Shown here one piece after another: positions 39,067-47,184 of a stretch of DNA of 64,000 nt. The position numbers and the translations under genes were made by a program. Numbering within the stretch: the stretch's first letter is position 1; each line of letters begins with the position of its first letter. Source of the DNA: Rhodococcus sp. CH91. Lineage in GTDB: Bacteria > Actinomycetota > Actinomycetes > Mycobacteriales > Mycobacteriaceae. The stretch lies in the NCBI RefSeq assembly GCF_022554085.1, contig NZ_JAKFYR010000007.1, forward strand, positions 158,914 to 222,913, written 5' to 3'. Under the pieces are notes generated by a model that saw nothing but the letters and a program-made list of their open reading frames with translations, ran no database searches and had not been told where the DNA came from.

Positions 39067-39366
39067 TCAGCGCGGGCTGTAGGTCATGCAGCGCGCTGCG
39101 TGGTCGTCGGAACCCGCACCGACGCGGATCTCGGCGGCCGCGCATTCCAGATCCTGGTTGTGTACACAGTCGGCTCGGTGGCAGGCGCCGACCATGCTCG
39201 TGACGGTGTCGAGGCCACCCTTCGTGGACAACGGAATGAACGTCTCGCAGTCGGCGCTCCCGTTGTTCCCGGCGACGTTGATCGCGTAGGCGTGACACCC
39301 GTCGTGGTTGTAGGAACAGTTCGTCACCGTGCATTCACTGACGTGGGGCATTTCCATCGTGGTCAT
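39067..39366 (-). CDS. Tandem DUF1540 cysteine-rich protein
   Basis: A 99-residue soluble protein with two DUF1540-like repeats. Each has a C-x4-C ... C-x-A ... I-x-V ... C arrangement: CTVTNC, DGCHAYAINV and SADCETF in the first, and CHRADC, LECAAAEIRV and ARCMTY in the second. The cysteines suggest metal or cluster binding, but the family has no settled function. A short hairpin (GAGCC/GGCTC, 39055-39068) at its stop lies between it and the convergent permease gene. Confidence 0.82.
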   Translation of the reverse strand: MTTMEMPHVSECTVTNCSYNHDGCHAYAINVAGNNGSADCETFIPLSTKGGLDTVTSMVGACHRADCVHNQDLECAAAEIRVGAGSDDHAARCMTYSPR

Positions 39367-39526
39367 ATCGCCCTCCGAGTAGCTCGGTAGTCGTACTCAC
39401 GTGGTCTCACCATATCCACCTCGCCGTCGATATGAACAGCGAGGTCAGGCTGCCCTTATCGCGAATCCCGGGTGCTGTGGACCGCTTTCGCCGCGCCGCG
39501 ATCGGCCCGCATCGCGGCGATCCGGG

Positions 39527-42500
39527 TCAGCCCACCCGGACGGTGCATCCCGGCCGCAGTTCGACGACCCGGTCACGGCACATGATCTCGATCGGTGCCT
39601 CGTGTCCTGGTCCGGCACTGACCTCGACCTCTGTGCCCTCCACCTTCAACTGCAGGTCGTGTCCCCGATAGGAGATTCGGAACTCCAACGGGCCGGCGGA
39701 GACGGGCCATCGTGGCCCGAGGACCAAGCGGTCACCACGTACCTCGAGCCCGGTGAAACACCGCTGCAACAGATCGACGCTCCCGGCCATGGCGGCGAGA
39801 TGGATTCCCTCGGCGGTGGTCCCGCCCTGGATGTCGCCGATGTCCGAGACGAGGACCGTCTCGAAATACCGCATCGCGTCGTCGCGGTGTGCGCGAGCGA
39901 GCACCCAGGAGTGCACGAGAGCACTCAGGGTCGAGCCGTGCGACGTGCGGGTGAGGTAGTAGTCGATCGTTCGCGGGATGGCCTCCGGTTCGAACCGGTA
40001 GTCCAAACGCTCCAGGAGGCCACGGAGTTCGTCGGCGGACAGCAGATAGAAGAGCATCAGAGCGTCGGCCTGCTTGGAGGCCCGGTACCGGTTGACGTCC
40101 TTCCCCTCGGCCTCGAGGATGCGATCGAGCCGCTGGATGTTCCCGTACTGCCGGCGGTAACGATCCCAGTCCAGTTCCATCAGCTTCTCGTAGCCTTCGA
40201 ACTGGCTGAGCACCCCGTCGTGGAAGGGGACGAACATGCGTCGGGCGATATCGCCCCACCGTGACATCTCCTGAGGTTCGAGGCCGAGACGATCGACCAG
40301 TCGGGAACGGACCCGTTCCGGGACCACGTCGAGTGCCTCGATCGCGCGGAGGATCACCCACACCGCCATCACATTGGTGTAGGCGTTGTTGTCGATCCCG
40401 TCGTAGGGGGCGTGCGGATAGCCGGTGTGGAATTCGTCGGGGCCGATGACGCCCCGGATGCTGTAACGGGAGCGCCCGGGATCGACGGATGCCAGATCCG
40501 CGAAGAACCGGGCGATCTCCACCAGCATCTCCGCGCCGCATTCGTCGAGGAAGTCGAGGTCGGCCGTGACCTGGTAGTGCTGCCAGACGTTGTAGGCGAT
40601 CGCGATACCGATGTGATGCTGCCGCCGGCTCGGATCCGGCAGCCAGTGTCCCGAGACCGGGTTGAGATGGACCTGCTGACTCTCCTCGCGTCCGTCGCTG
40701 CCCGACTGCCACGGATACATCGCTCCGCGGTATCCGCACGCCTTCGCCGCCCGCCGGGCCTCGGGCAGACGCCGGTATCGATAGCGCAGCAACGAACGTG
40801 TCACCCCGGGAATCCTCAGGTCGAGCACGGGCAGAACGAACAGTTCGTCCCAGAAGATGTGCCCCCGATAGGCTTCGCCGTGCAGGCCTCGCGCCGGCAC
40901 TCCCGCGTCCAGACAGGCGGTGTTCACCGAGACGGTCTGCAGCAGGTGCAGCAGATGCAACCGCACGATCCGCGACGCGTCGGGATGAGCAGGCAGACCG
41001 ATATCCGTCTGCTCCCACAGATGTGCCCACGCGAGAACGTGCCCGTCCAGGACCGATTCGAAACCGTCGAGATCGGCGAGCAGGCGGAGCGCCGCGTCGG
41101 CAGGCTCGGAGATGGCCCGGTCGCGGCCGGTGAAGACGGTGACCGTCTTCTCCACCACCGCCGTCCCTCCCTCGTGAAGATCGAAGGTCAGTGTGTGCCC
41201 GGCGCTCCCGTCGGCGTCGAAGTAACCTTGTCCACCCACCTCCTCGCCCACCCGGAGCGTCGCGCGTGCCGCCATGGCGATGTCGATGTGGGATCGAGTG
41301 GTGCGGGCCGTCAGGAGAACGGTGGCCGGTGCGCACTCGGTGAACCGGAGGTGCTCGAGATGCTCGTCGGCGAACGCGCGATAACGCTCGACGAGGTCGT
41401 TGCGCACCGAGCCGTCCAGCGAGGACCGCAATTCGACGGTGCCGGACCAGTTCTCGGCCAGAACAGTCGTCTGCAGTGCACAGACGTGAGGCAGATGCAG
41501 TGCGGCGAACCGCCGCTGCACCACAGTGGTGATCCGTCCCTCGCCGTCCCGGTATCGCACTCGCCGGGTGAGTACCGCGCGGCGCAGGTGGAGATACTGA
41601 CAGAAGTCGAGGATCTCGACGTCGTCGATGTCGAACCACGGCCCGCCGTCGATCCGGAATGTCGTCGCGAGCCAGTCGGGCAGGTTGACCATGCTCTCGT
41701 TCTCGACGGTCGTTCCGTCTCGAACTTCGCTCGGACGGTTGAAAATTCCCGCCGCGTACGTACCCGGATAGTGAATCCTTCCGGCCTTCGACTCGGGAGC
41801 GCACCCACGGGTCCCCAGGTATCCGTTGCCGACCGTGCAGAGCGCTTCCCGGAGTTTCTCGTCGTCGGGTTCGTATCCCTCGAAGTACAGGATCCAGTCC
41901 TCGGAGCGGGCAGTGGAATCGGGACGGCGCCGGAGCTGTTCCGCGATCTCCTCGAGGTACTCACGTACTCCGCCCGGCCCGTCGGCCGCGAAATCCGCCG
42001 CCGAGTAGCGATCACCGAGTTCGGTACTGCGGACGACGATGCCGATGCCGTCCTTCGACAGCGCGTCGAAGGCATCCTCGCCGGAAAGATCGTCGCCGAT
42101 GTAGACGGGCACCGCCGTCTCGGCCCCGGCGATGTGGGCGAGCACTCGCTGTAGCGCGAAACCCTTGTCGCCGTCGGTGCCCGGACGCAGTTCGACGATC
42201 GTGCGACCGTGAGTCGATCGCAACGACTCGTGCCGTCGTCCGACATCGTGGACGACGGCGACGATCTCGTCGACGTGCTCGGCGGCCGCGTTGCGGTAGT
42301 GCACGGTCACGGAGAACCGCTTGCACTCCACGGACACGCCGTCGACGTGCCGCAGCCTCCGGGTTATCTCCTCCCCGGCCCGTTTCAGCGCCGGAAGGGC
42401 AGCGACGGCGTCCGGGTCCTCGTATTCCCGGCCGTCCGGGCCGACGAGTTCGTAACCGTAGTTTCCGGCATACCAGAGTCCGGGCAGTCCCACGCGGGCA

Positions 42501-43168
42501 CGGACATCGGCCGGATCGCGCCCGCTGATCACCGCGACGGGACATTCGGCTGCGAGACGTGACAGGGTCTCGGTCATCCCGTCGGCGAGAGCCGCGGCGA
42601 AGGGGTCGGGGTCGATGTCCGCCGACGTACCGTCGAAGTCGAGACAGATCACCGGCCGTCGCACGAGGAACGACGTGGTGACCTCGTACCGAAAGGCGGT
42701 CGCGCCCGGAATCTCGGAAAGCCGGTGCAGACCTGCGCGGAGTGCGATCCGGCCGATCTCGTGAACGATCGCGTCCGAGCGGCGCAGAGACAGGCGATCG
42801 GTCGTCCTGTCGGTGAGGGTGATCACGAGTCCGAACCCGGCGCGGTGCGCATGAGCTCGCGTCTTCTCGGATGCTGTGACGGCAACCGCCGCCGACGGAG
42901 GGATGCCGAGACGCCCGTCGCCGTCCGGAAGTGGGGTATCCACCCATATCCGGAACAGATCTGCGATTCCCGCCGATGCCAGAACCGCGTCCGAGACGCC
43001 GCCGGAGGCGAACACGGCGGTCGTGATCCCGGCCGCGTGCCACCGGCGGGCCGATTCGACGGTCGCGTCGACAGCGGTGACGGTCCCATCGGTGGACTCG
43101 GAGACCACGAGCGCCGGATCGAAGACGACCGCGCTGTGATATCGCAGATCGATCAGAGGCTGAGCCAT
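39527..43168 (-). CDS. otsB1: Trehalose-6-phosphate phosphatase-GH65 fusion (OtsB1 type)
   Basis: A 1213-residue multidomain protein resembling M. tuberculosis Rv2006. Residues 1 to about 150 look like a HAD/beta-phosphoglucomutase domain that has lost the second motif-I Asp (VVFDPALVV, Asp17 only). About 170-420 is a trehalose-6-phosphate phosphatase domain with nucleophile Asp177 and Asp179 in CLDFDGT, and PVYIGDDLSGEDAFDAL. About 440-1213 is a glycoside hydrolase family 65 domain, with YRGHIFWDELF, the general-acid Glu912 in GPDEFHTGY, ASKQADALM and TSHGSTLSALVHSW. It could release trehalose and act on a disaccharide by phosphorolysis. ATG 43168 has GGGAG upstream; an ATG five codons earlier encodes that site. 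Confidence 0.92.
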   Translation of the reverse strand: MAQPLIDLRYHSAVVFDPALVVSESTDGTVTAVDATVESARRWHAAGITTAVFASGGVSDAVLASAGIADLFRIWVDTPLPDGDGRLGIPPSAAVAVTASEKTRAHAHRAGFGLVITLTDRTTDRLSLRRSDAIVHEIGRIALRAGLHRLSEIPGATAFRYEVTTSFLVRRPVICLDFDGTSADIDPDPFAAALADGMTETLSRLAAECPVAVISGRDPADVRARVGLPGLWYAGNYGYELVGPDGREYEDPDAVAALPALKRAGEEITRRLRHVDGVSVECKRFSVTVHYRNAAAEHVDEIVAVVHDVGRRHESLRSTHGRTIVELRPGTDGDKGFALQRVLAHIAGAETAVPVYIGDDLSGEDAFDALSKDGIGIVVRSTELGDRYSAADFAADGPGGVREYLEEIAEQLRRRPDSTARSEDWILYFEGYEPDDEKLREALCTVGNGYLGTRGCAPESKAGRIHYPGTYAAGIFNRPSEVRDGTTVENESMVNLPDWLATTFRIDGGPWFDIDDVEILDFCQYLHLRRAVLTRRVRYRDGEGRITTVVQRRFAALHLPHVCALQTTVLAENWSGTVELRSSLDGSVRNDLVERYRAFADEHLEHLRFTECAPATVLLTARTTRSHIDIAMAARATLRVGEEVGGQGYFDADGSAGHTLTFDLHEGGTAVVEKTVTVFTGRDRAISEPADAALRLLADLDGFESVLDGHVLAWAHLWEQTDIGLPAHPDASRIVRLHLLHLLQTVSVNTACLDAGVPARGLHGEAYRGHIFWDELFVLPVLDLRIPGVTRSLLRYRYRRLPEARRAAKACGYRGAMYPWQSGSDGREESQQVHLNPVSGHWLPDPSRRQHHIGIAIAYNVWQHYQVTADLDFLDECGAEMLVEIARFFADLASVDPGRSRYSIRGVIGPDEFHTGYPHAPYDGIDNNAYTNVMAVWVILRAIEALDVVPERVRSRLVDRLGLEPQEMSRWGDIARRMFVPFHDGVLSQFEGYEKLMELDWDRYRRQYGNIQRLDRILEAEGKDVNRYRASKQADALMLFYLLSADELRGLLERLDYRFEPEAIPRTIDYYLTRTSHGSTLSALVHSWVLARAHRDDAMRYFETVLVSDIGDIQGGTTAEGIHLAAMAGSVDLLQRCFTGLEVRGDRLVLGPRWPVSAGPLEFRISYRGHDLQLKVEGTEVEVSAGPGHEAPIEIMCRDRVVELRPGCTVRVG

Positions 43169-43394
43169 GGCAGCGGCTCCCATCTCGGGGGCCGTCCGGT
43201 GGCGGACAGCCCGGAGGTCTTCGCTTCAGGGTAGGTCCTGCAGGGGTGGGTGGGAGAACGGAACGCAGATGGAGGATTTCGCCCCCGCGGTTGCGCTACC
43301 GGATCAGGTGACCGAAGACGCTCACGCGGCGGCAGGGCGGCGCCCACACTGAAGACTGCGCACGGTACCGATCCACCGCTGAGAAGGGACCGCC

Positions 43395-43925
43395 ATGTCC
43401 GTCCTGGTCGGGTACGCCACTGCCGGAGGGTCCACACGCGGGATCGCCGAGCGCATCGCGGCGGGACTGCACGGTGGAACTGCCGTCGAACTCGGGGTTC
43501 CGGGCGAGGCCGTTTCGGTGCGTGACTACGACGCGCTGGTTCTCGGCAGCGCGATCCACAACGGGCAGTGGCTGCCGGCAGCCGCCGCCGCGGTGGAACG
43601 CATCCGCGCGGAGCTGGAGGGAAGAACGGTGTGGGCCTTCTCGGTCTCGTCCGTCGGAGCGACGAGCACGACTCTCTCGCCCCGGCTGGCGCGGTATCTG
43701 CGCCGCGGCACCCCGGAGCCTCGGGCGGTGCAGATGCTCCGCTCGGTCGCGGACGTGCGCGATCACCGTTTCTTCGCCGGTGCGATCGGCCCCGGGGACT
43801 GGCCGGGATTCGGCCGGGTCGTCTTCCGGATGATGGGAGGTCGCTACGGCGACGCCCGGGACTGGGACGACATCGATGCGTGGACGGGCAGGATCCGGAG
43901 CGCCCTCGCCGAGGACGCGAGGTGA
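43395..43925 (+). CDS. Flavodoxin-domain protein
   Basis: A 176-residue flavodoxin-like protein. The FMN phosphate loop is GYATAGGSTRGIAERIAAGL, and later loops include DALVLGSAIHNGQWLP and FSVSSVGATST. Members are related to protoporphyrinogen oxidase HemG or serve as electron carriers. ATG 43395 follows GAGAAGGGA. It is divergent from otsB1 across 226 bases in which I see no clear operator. Confidence 0.87.
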   Translation: MSVLVGYATAGGSTRGIAERIAAGLHGGTAVELGVPGEAVSVRDYDALVLGSAIHNGQWLPAAAAAVERIRAELEGRTVWAFSVSSVGATSTTLSPRLARYLRRGTPEPRAVQMLRSVADVRDHRFFAGAIGPGDWPGFGRVVFRMMGGRYGDARDWDDIDAWTGRIRSALAEDAR

Positions 43926-43964
43926 TCAGGACCACTCGGTGTCGCGTGATCTCGCCGGCGGCGG

Positions 43965-44012
43965 GGTTGTGCTACAACCACCGGCCGATGTCCGTCACCG
44001 AATCGGACGGAC
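43965..44012. terminator. Two hairpins between convergent genes
   Basis: GGTTGT-GCT-ACAACC at 43965-43979 and GTCCGT/ACGGAC at 43990-44012 lie in the gap between the flavodoxin gene and the FtsK-like gene, which converge. Either could end transcription on either strand. Confidence 0.4.
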
Positions 44013-44038
44013 TCGCGGGTAGGTGCCGGTGAACAGCG

Positions 44039-44680
44039 TCAGAAACCGGAGAACGAGCGCTCCTCACGTCGCCGCACGACGACGTCGTCGAACGCCTCGA
44101 TCAGACCCTCGGGATACCACCGGGGATTCGTGTCGGCCGTGGTGGCGACGAGTAGCAGTTGCCGCTCACCCGCATCGGCCGCGACATCCGCCAGGCGGGC
44201 CCGGTGCTCCTCGTCGAGCGAGGCGACCGTCGCTGCGAGGTCGGCGACGAGAAGTACACGGGGACGCGCGATCACCGGCGAGTCGAGTTCGGCGACGACT
44301 TCGGTGATCCGCTCGGTCGTCGACGCCCACCGATAGGACCCCGGAGAGAGCGTGCCGGTCTCGCCGAGCCACCGGTGCCGACGGTGCGGATCGACGACGA
44401 TCAACTCGTGCGTGCCACCCCCGAGGATCGTCAGGGCGATCAGGTCGAGGGCCACGCTCGGCGACGAGCGGCGCTCGTCGCGCTGGATGAGCAGATTGCG
44501 TCCGGCCGAGAGATCCCACGAGACCGGCGTGCCGTCGTTGTCGCGGCCGAACGGAATCGTGGTTCTGCAGGTACCGGGCACGCGCCCGCGAGCCGAACCG
44601 TCGCTCTGGGCGCGGGCGGAGCGCATCGGGACCGAACGAGAGCACATCCGATGTGCGGGCGGAGTGACGGGCATCGTCAT
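44039..44680 (-). CDS. FtsK/SpoIIIE-like domain without a P-loop
   Basis: A 213-residue protein whose body resembles the beginning of an FtsK motor domain: TIPFGRDNDGTPVSWDLSAG leads into RNLLI, and later LIVVDPHRRHRWLG and RVLLVADLAATV sit where FtsK has its Walker-B-like strands. Where a Walker A GxTGSGKS should stand, the sequence is QRDERRSSPS, so ATP binding in the usual way is unlikely. The start at ATG 44680 is a guess; no good ribosome site is visible. It may be a relic, or an accessory protein of the type found near mobile or type VII secretion ATPases. Confidence 0.55.
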   Translation of the reverse strand: MTMPVTPPAHRMCSRSVPMRSARAQSDGSARGRVPGTCRTTIPFGRDNDGTPVSWDLSAGRNLLIQRDERRSSPSVALDLIALTILGGGTHELIVVDPHRRHRWLGETGTLSPGSYRWASTTERITEVVAELDSPVIARPRVLLVADLAATVASLDEEHRARLADVAADAGERQLLLVATTADTNPRWYPEGLIEAFDDVVVRRREERSFSGF

Positions 44681-44831
44681 GGAGGATCCGTTCCGTGTCG
44701 CTGGGCCCGGAGTGGCCTCCGGACGCCAGAACTGTAGGGGAAGGCTCCGACAAACGGCGAGAAGTCCCACAGCGACCGGGACGAACCGTTCACTCCACCA
44801 CAACGGGGCCGGGACGTTATCGTCTGGACCC

Positions 44832-45665
44832 ATGCGCCCACTCGTGACAGCCCTCGCCGTAGCCGGCCTGACAGCGCTCGGTACCCACATCGCAACCGCG
44901 GCCCCGGCCCCGGTCGTGGACGACGGCGGAGTGATCGTCGCACCGGCCGGCACCCAGATCTCGTTCGCCCACACCCCGACCGGCATGCGGGCCGGCACGG
45001 CGAACGAACACGAATCCCGGGCGGGCCTGTCGATCGTGAAGCTCTACCTCGCCGAATACGTCTTCCGGCACGGCGATCAGGCGGACCACGCCGACGCCGC
45101 CGAGATGATCCGGTCGTCGAGCGATGCGATCGCCGATCGTCTGCACGCGAAGTATCCGCAGGCGATCTCCACCACCGCAGCCGAATTCGGCCTCGCCGAC
45201 ACGCACGTTCCCGGCTACTGGGGATACGGGACCACCTCGACGCACGACATGGTCACCTATCTGGAGACGAAGAAGCGCACCGATCCCGCGTCACCGGTGC
45301 TCGCCGCGATGGCCTCGGCCTACGGGACGGCCGCCGACGGATATCCGCAGAACTTCGGCACCGCGCTGATCGCCGGGGTCGTCGGCACGAAGTGGGGATG
45401 GAGCAACGACCGTTCCTTCCATGCCTCCGCCTCCTTCGGTCCCGATTTCTCGGTCGCGGCCTCGGCGCACGGGTCGGCTGCGCAGCTCACCGAACACGTT
45501 CTCGGTGCGTTCACCGAGGGGACTCCGCCGGGCCCGGGGCCCGGCGTTCGCCTCCAGGACTGCCCATCGCTGAGTTGGCTCGCCGGCGATCCGCTCCTCG
45601 GCGCGCCCGCGCAGTCCCTCCTCGACGGACTTCCGCCGGCCGTCGTCGAGACCGTCTGCGGCTGA
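44832..45665 (+). CDS. Exported serine-hydrolase (beta-lactamase-like) protein
   Basis: A 277-residue secreted protein with a signal peptide (residues 1 to about 24, ending ATAAPA). An SxxK motif is at Ser67-Ile-Val-Lys70 (GLSIVKLYLAE), and a SSSD motif at 95-98 fits the second active-site element of penicillin-recognising enzymes; a K-W-G in GTKWGWSND takes the third position. It could be a divergent class-A beta-lactamase-fold protein or an inactive relative. ATG 44832 comes eight bases after TATCGT (44818-44823) without a ribosome site, so the message is probably leaderless. Confidence 0.72.
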   Translation: MRPLVTALAVAGLTALGTHIATAAPAPVVDDGGVIVAPAGTQISFAHTPTGMRAGTANEHESRAGLSIVKLYLAEYVFRHGDQADHADAAEMIRSSSDAIADRLHAKYPQAISTTAAEFGLADTHVPGYWGYGTTSTHDMVTYLETKKRTDPASPVLAAMASAYGTAADGYPQNFGTALIAGVVGTKWGWSNDRSFHASASFGPDFSVAASAHGSAAQLTEHVLGAFTEGTPPGPGPGVRLQDCPSLSWLAGDPLLGAPAQSLLDGLPPAVVETVCG

Positions 45666-45677
45666 TCGCGGCGGCGG

Positions 45678-46340
45678 TCAGATGCGGCGCATCACCGACA
45701 CGACCGTGCCCAGCACCACCGCCTCGTCCCCGTCGAGCACGGGATAGGCGGAGTTCCGGGGTTCGAGGTAGACGTGGCCGGACCTGCGCCGGAAGACCTT
45801 CACCGTGGCCTCGCCGTCGATCATCGCCGCGACGATCCGGCCGGAATGAGCCTCGTGCTGCCGGCGGACCACCACCACGTCGCCGTCGCAGATCGCGGCG
45901 TCGACCATCGAGTCCCCTCGCACGCGCAGCGCGAAGAGGGTGCCGGAGCCGACCAGATCGCGAGGGAGCGTGAGGACGTCGTCGGTGTGCTCCTCGGCGA
46001 GAATCGGTGCCCCGGCTGCGATGTCACCGACCACCGGCACGGTCACCGTGTCGTCGGATGCTCCGTCCTCGCCCGCTGCACCGAGGAAAGGACGTACGTC
46101 GAGCTGTCTGGTGACGGCCGAACCGCGGCGGAGGAAACCCTTGTCCTCGAGGTTCTTCATGTGCTTCGAGACCGTGGAGGTGGACCGCAGACCCACCGAG
46201 TCGGCGATCTGCCGCGTACTCGGCGACGACCCGTGGGCGACGATCCAGTCCCGGATCGCGACCAGGATCTGCTGCTGGCGGAGCGGGAGGGAAGAGGGGT
46301 CGAGGCCCCCGAACATGTCGAATTCGTCGTAACCGGTCAC
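45678..46340 (-). CDS. lexA: LexA-family repressor, diverged recognition helix
   Basis: A 220-residue LexA-type repressor. The self-cleavage site is Ala109-Gly110 (DIAAGAPILAEE), with nucleophile Ser144 (RGDSMVDAAI) and Lys181 (EATVKVFRR), so RecA-stimulated autocleavage is expected. The N-terminal winged helix reads PSTRQIADSVGLRSTSTVSK, where the recognition helix differs from the usual actinobacterial LexA. No nrdR lies beside it, and no SOS box was seen upstream, so it is more likely a paralogue than the global LexA. I am sure of the family, less of the role. Confidence 0.85.
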   Translation of the reverse strand: MTGYDEFDMFGGLDPSSLPLRQQQILVAIRDWIVAHGSSPSTRQIADSVGLRSTSTVSKHMKNLEDKGFLRRGSAVTRQLDVRPFLGAAGEDGASDDTVTVPVVGDIAAGAPILAEEHTDDVLTLPRDLVGSGTLFALRVRGDSMVDAAICDGDVVVVRRQHEAHSGRIVAAMIDGEATVKVFRRRSGHVYLEPRNSAYPVLDGDEAVVLGTVVSVMRRI

Positions 46341-46388
46341 CCGGCGAATCGTAGTGGGCGAGAGTGGCTCGGCCCGGATCCGGCGTCG

Positions 46389-46919
46389 CTAGGCGGTCTC
46401 CGCCAGGTCCGGGGGAGTGCCGGCGGAGCCCGGCCCGTTCTGCAACTGCTCCATGGCGCGTCGTTCCCGCAACGCACGAACGAGCTGGCGGTCCTTCATC
46501 TCGGCCGGTTCGGCGGACGAGGCCGGAACGGAGAGCCCGACCAGGGCACCGCCCAGCAGCGCGAGAATCACCCATACCGGGTCGTTCTCCCCGATGTTCG
46601 GACCGAGTTTCAGGAATACCGCCAGGCCGCCGACGGCGAGCGCGACTCCGGCCGGAGCCAGGATCCGGCGGACCCGAGATTTCGGTCGCGATCCCGGCGG
46701 CAACGGCATCGACTGGGCCGCCAACTGCCACAGGCGCGCATCGATGCTCTCCCGGACGGGACGCTTCCGGAAGTCGTCGCCGAGTTCGTTGTAGATAGCG
46801 AGATCGGCGGCGAGCCGGGTCCGGAAGTTCCGGCGGGCCAGCTCGCGCGAGAGAAGCACGGCTGCCCATGCCACCGTTCCGGTGACGAGTGCAACGACGA
46901 CGAGTACCCAGATGTCCAC
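46389..46919 (-). CDS. Membrane protein of unknown function
   Basis: A 176-residue protein with an N-terminal transmembrane helix (residues 2-24), a cytoplasmic basic stretch (RRNFRTRLAADLAIYNELGD), two closely spaced hydrophobic helices at about 88-105 and 115-132, and a charged C-terminal tail. No enzymatic motif is seen. It lies between lexA and the tRNA gene, both on the same strand. Confidence 0.7.
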   Translation of the reverse strand: MDIWVLVVVALVTGTVAWAAVLLSRELARRNFRTRLAADLAIYNELGDDFRKRPVRESIDARLWQLAAQSMPLPPGSRPKSRVRRILAPAGVALAVGGLAVFLKLGPNIGENDPVWVILALLGGALVGLSVPASSAEPAEMKDRQLVRALRERRAMEQLQNGPGSAGTPPDLAETA

Positions 46920-46999
46920 GTCGGAACATTACGACAGGTACATGGAGATCGGTGGGATCCGGGCTGCTACCCGCGGACGGTGCGGCGCTGCCGAAAAGC

Positions 47000-47076
47000 T
47001 GGTGCCCCCGGTGAGACTCGAACTCACACTGGACGGGTTTTGAATCCGTTTCCTCTGCCAATTGGGATACGGGGGC
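47000..47076 (-). tRNA. tRNA-Leu(CAA)-like gene with short variable loop
   Basis: A 77-base cloverleaf with the CCA end encoded. The acceptor GCCCCCG pairs perfectly with CGGGGGC, the T arm GTGAG/CTCAC encloses TTCGAGT, and the anticodon loop TTCAAAA gives anticodon CAA (47042-47040), leucine UUG. The D-loop sequence AATTGGCAGA and the three-pair D stem resemble tRNA-Leu. However, the variable region is only five bases (CCAGT), whereas tRNA-Leu normally has a long variable arm. An A-C mismatch closes the anticodon stem. It may be an unusual functional tRNA or a pseudo-tRNA. Confidence 0.82.
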
Positions 47077-47184
47077 GTTGCGGACACCACTGTAGAGGAT
47101 CGGGCGAACAGGGCGTGCACCGGTACCCTTCTAACGTTCCACCCCCGAACCGGGGACCGTCAGTACCGAGGGGAAGGCCCGACC

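Noticed and set aside
39527-42200. Long plus-strand frames opposite otsB1 (for example 40412-42154)
   Set aside because: They are antisense shadows with odd composition caused by strong third-position GC bias; no protein family is recognisable.
43200-43260. A DosR-type box upstream of otsB1
   Set aside because: The GGG...GTCC stretch lacks the correct spacing and symmetry; no convincing box was seen by eye.
46341-46400. SOS box in front of lexA
   Set aside because: No GAAC-N4-GTTC type palindrome was seen upstream of the gene.
47000-47076. Selenocysteine (UCA) reading of the tRNA anticodon loop
   Set aside because: Shifting the loop register breaks the anticodon stem; the ACGG/CCGT pairing fixes the anticodon as CAA.
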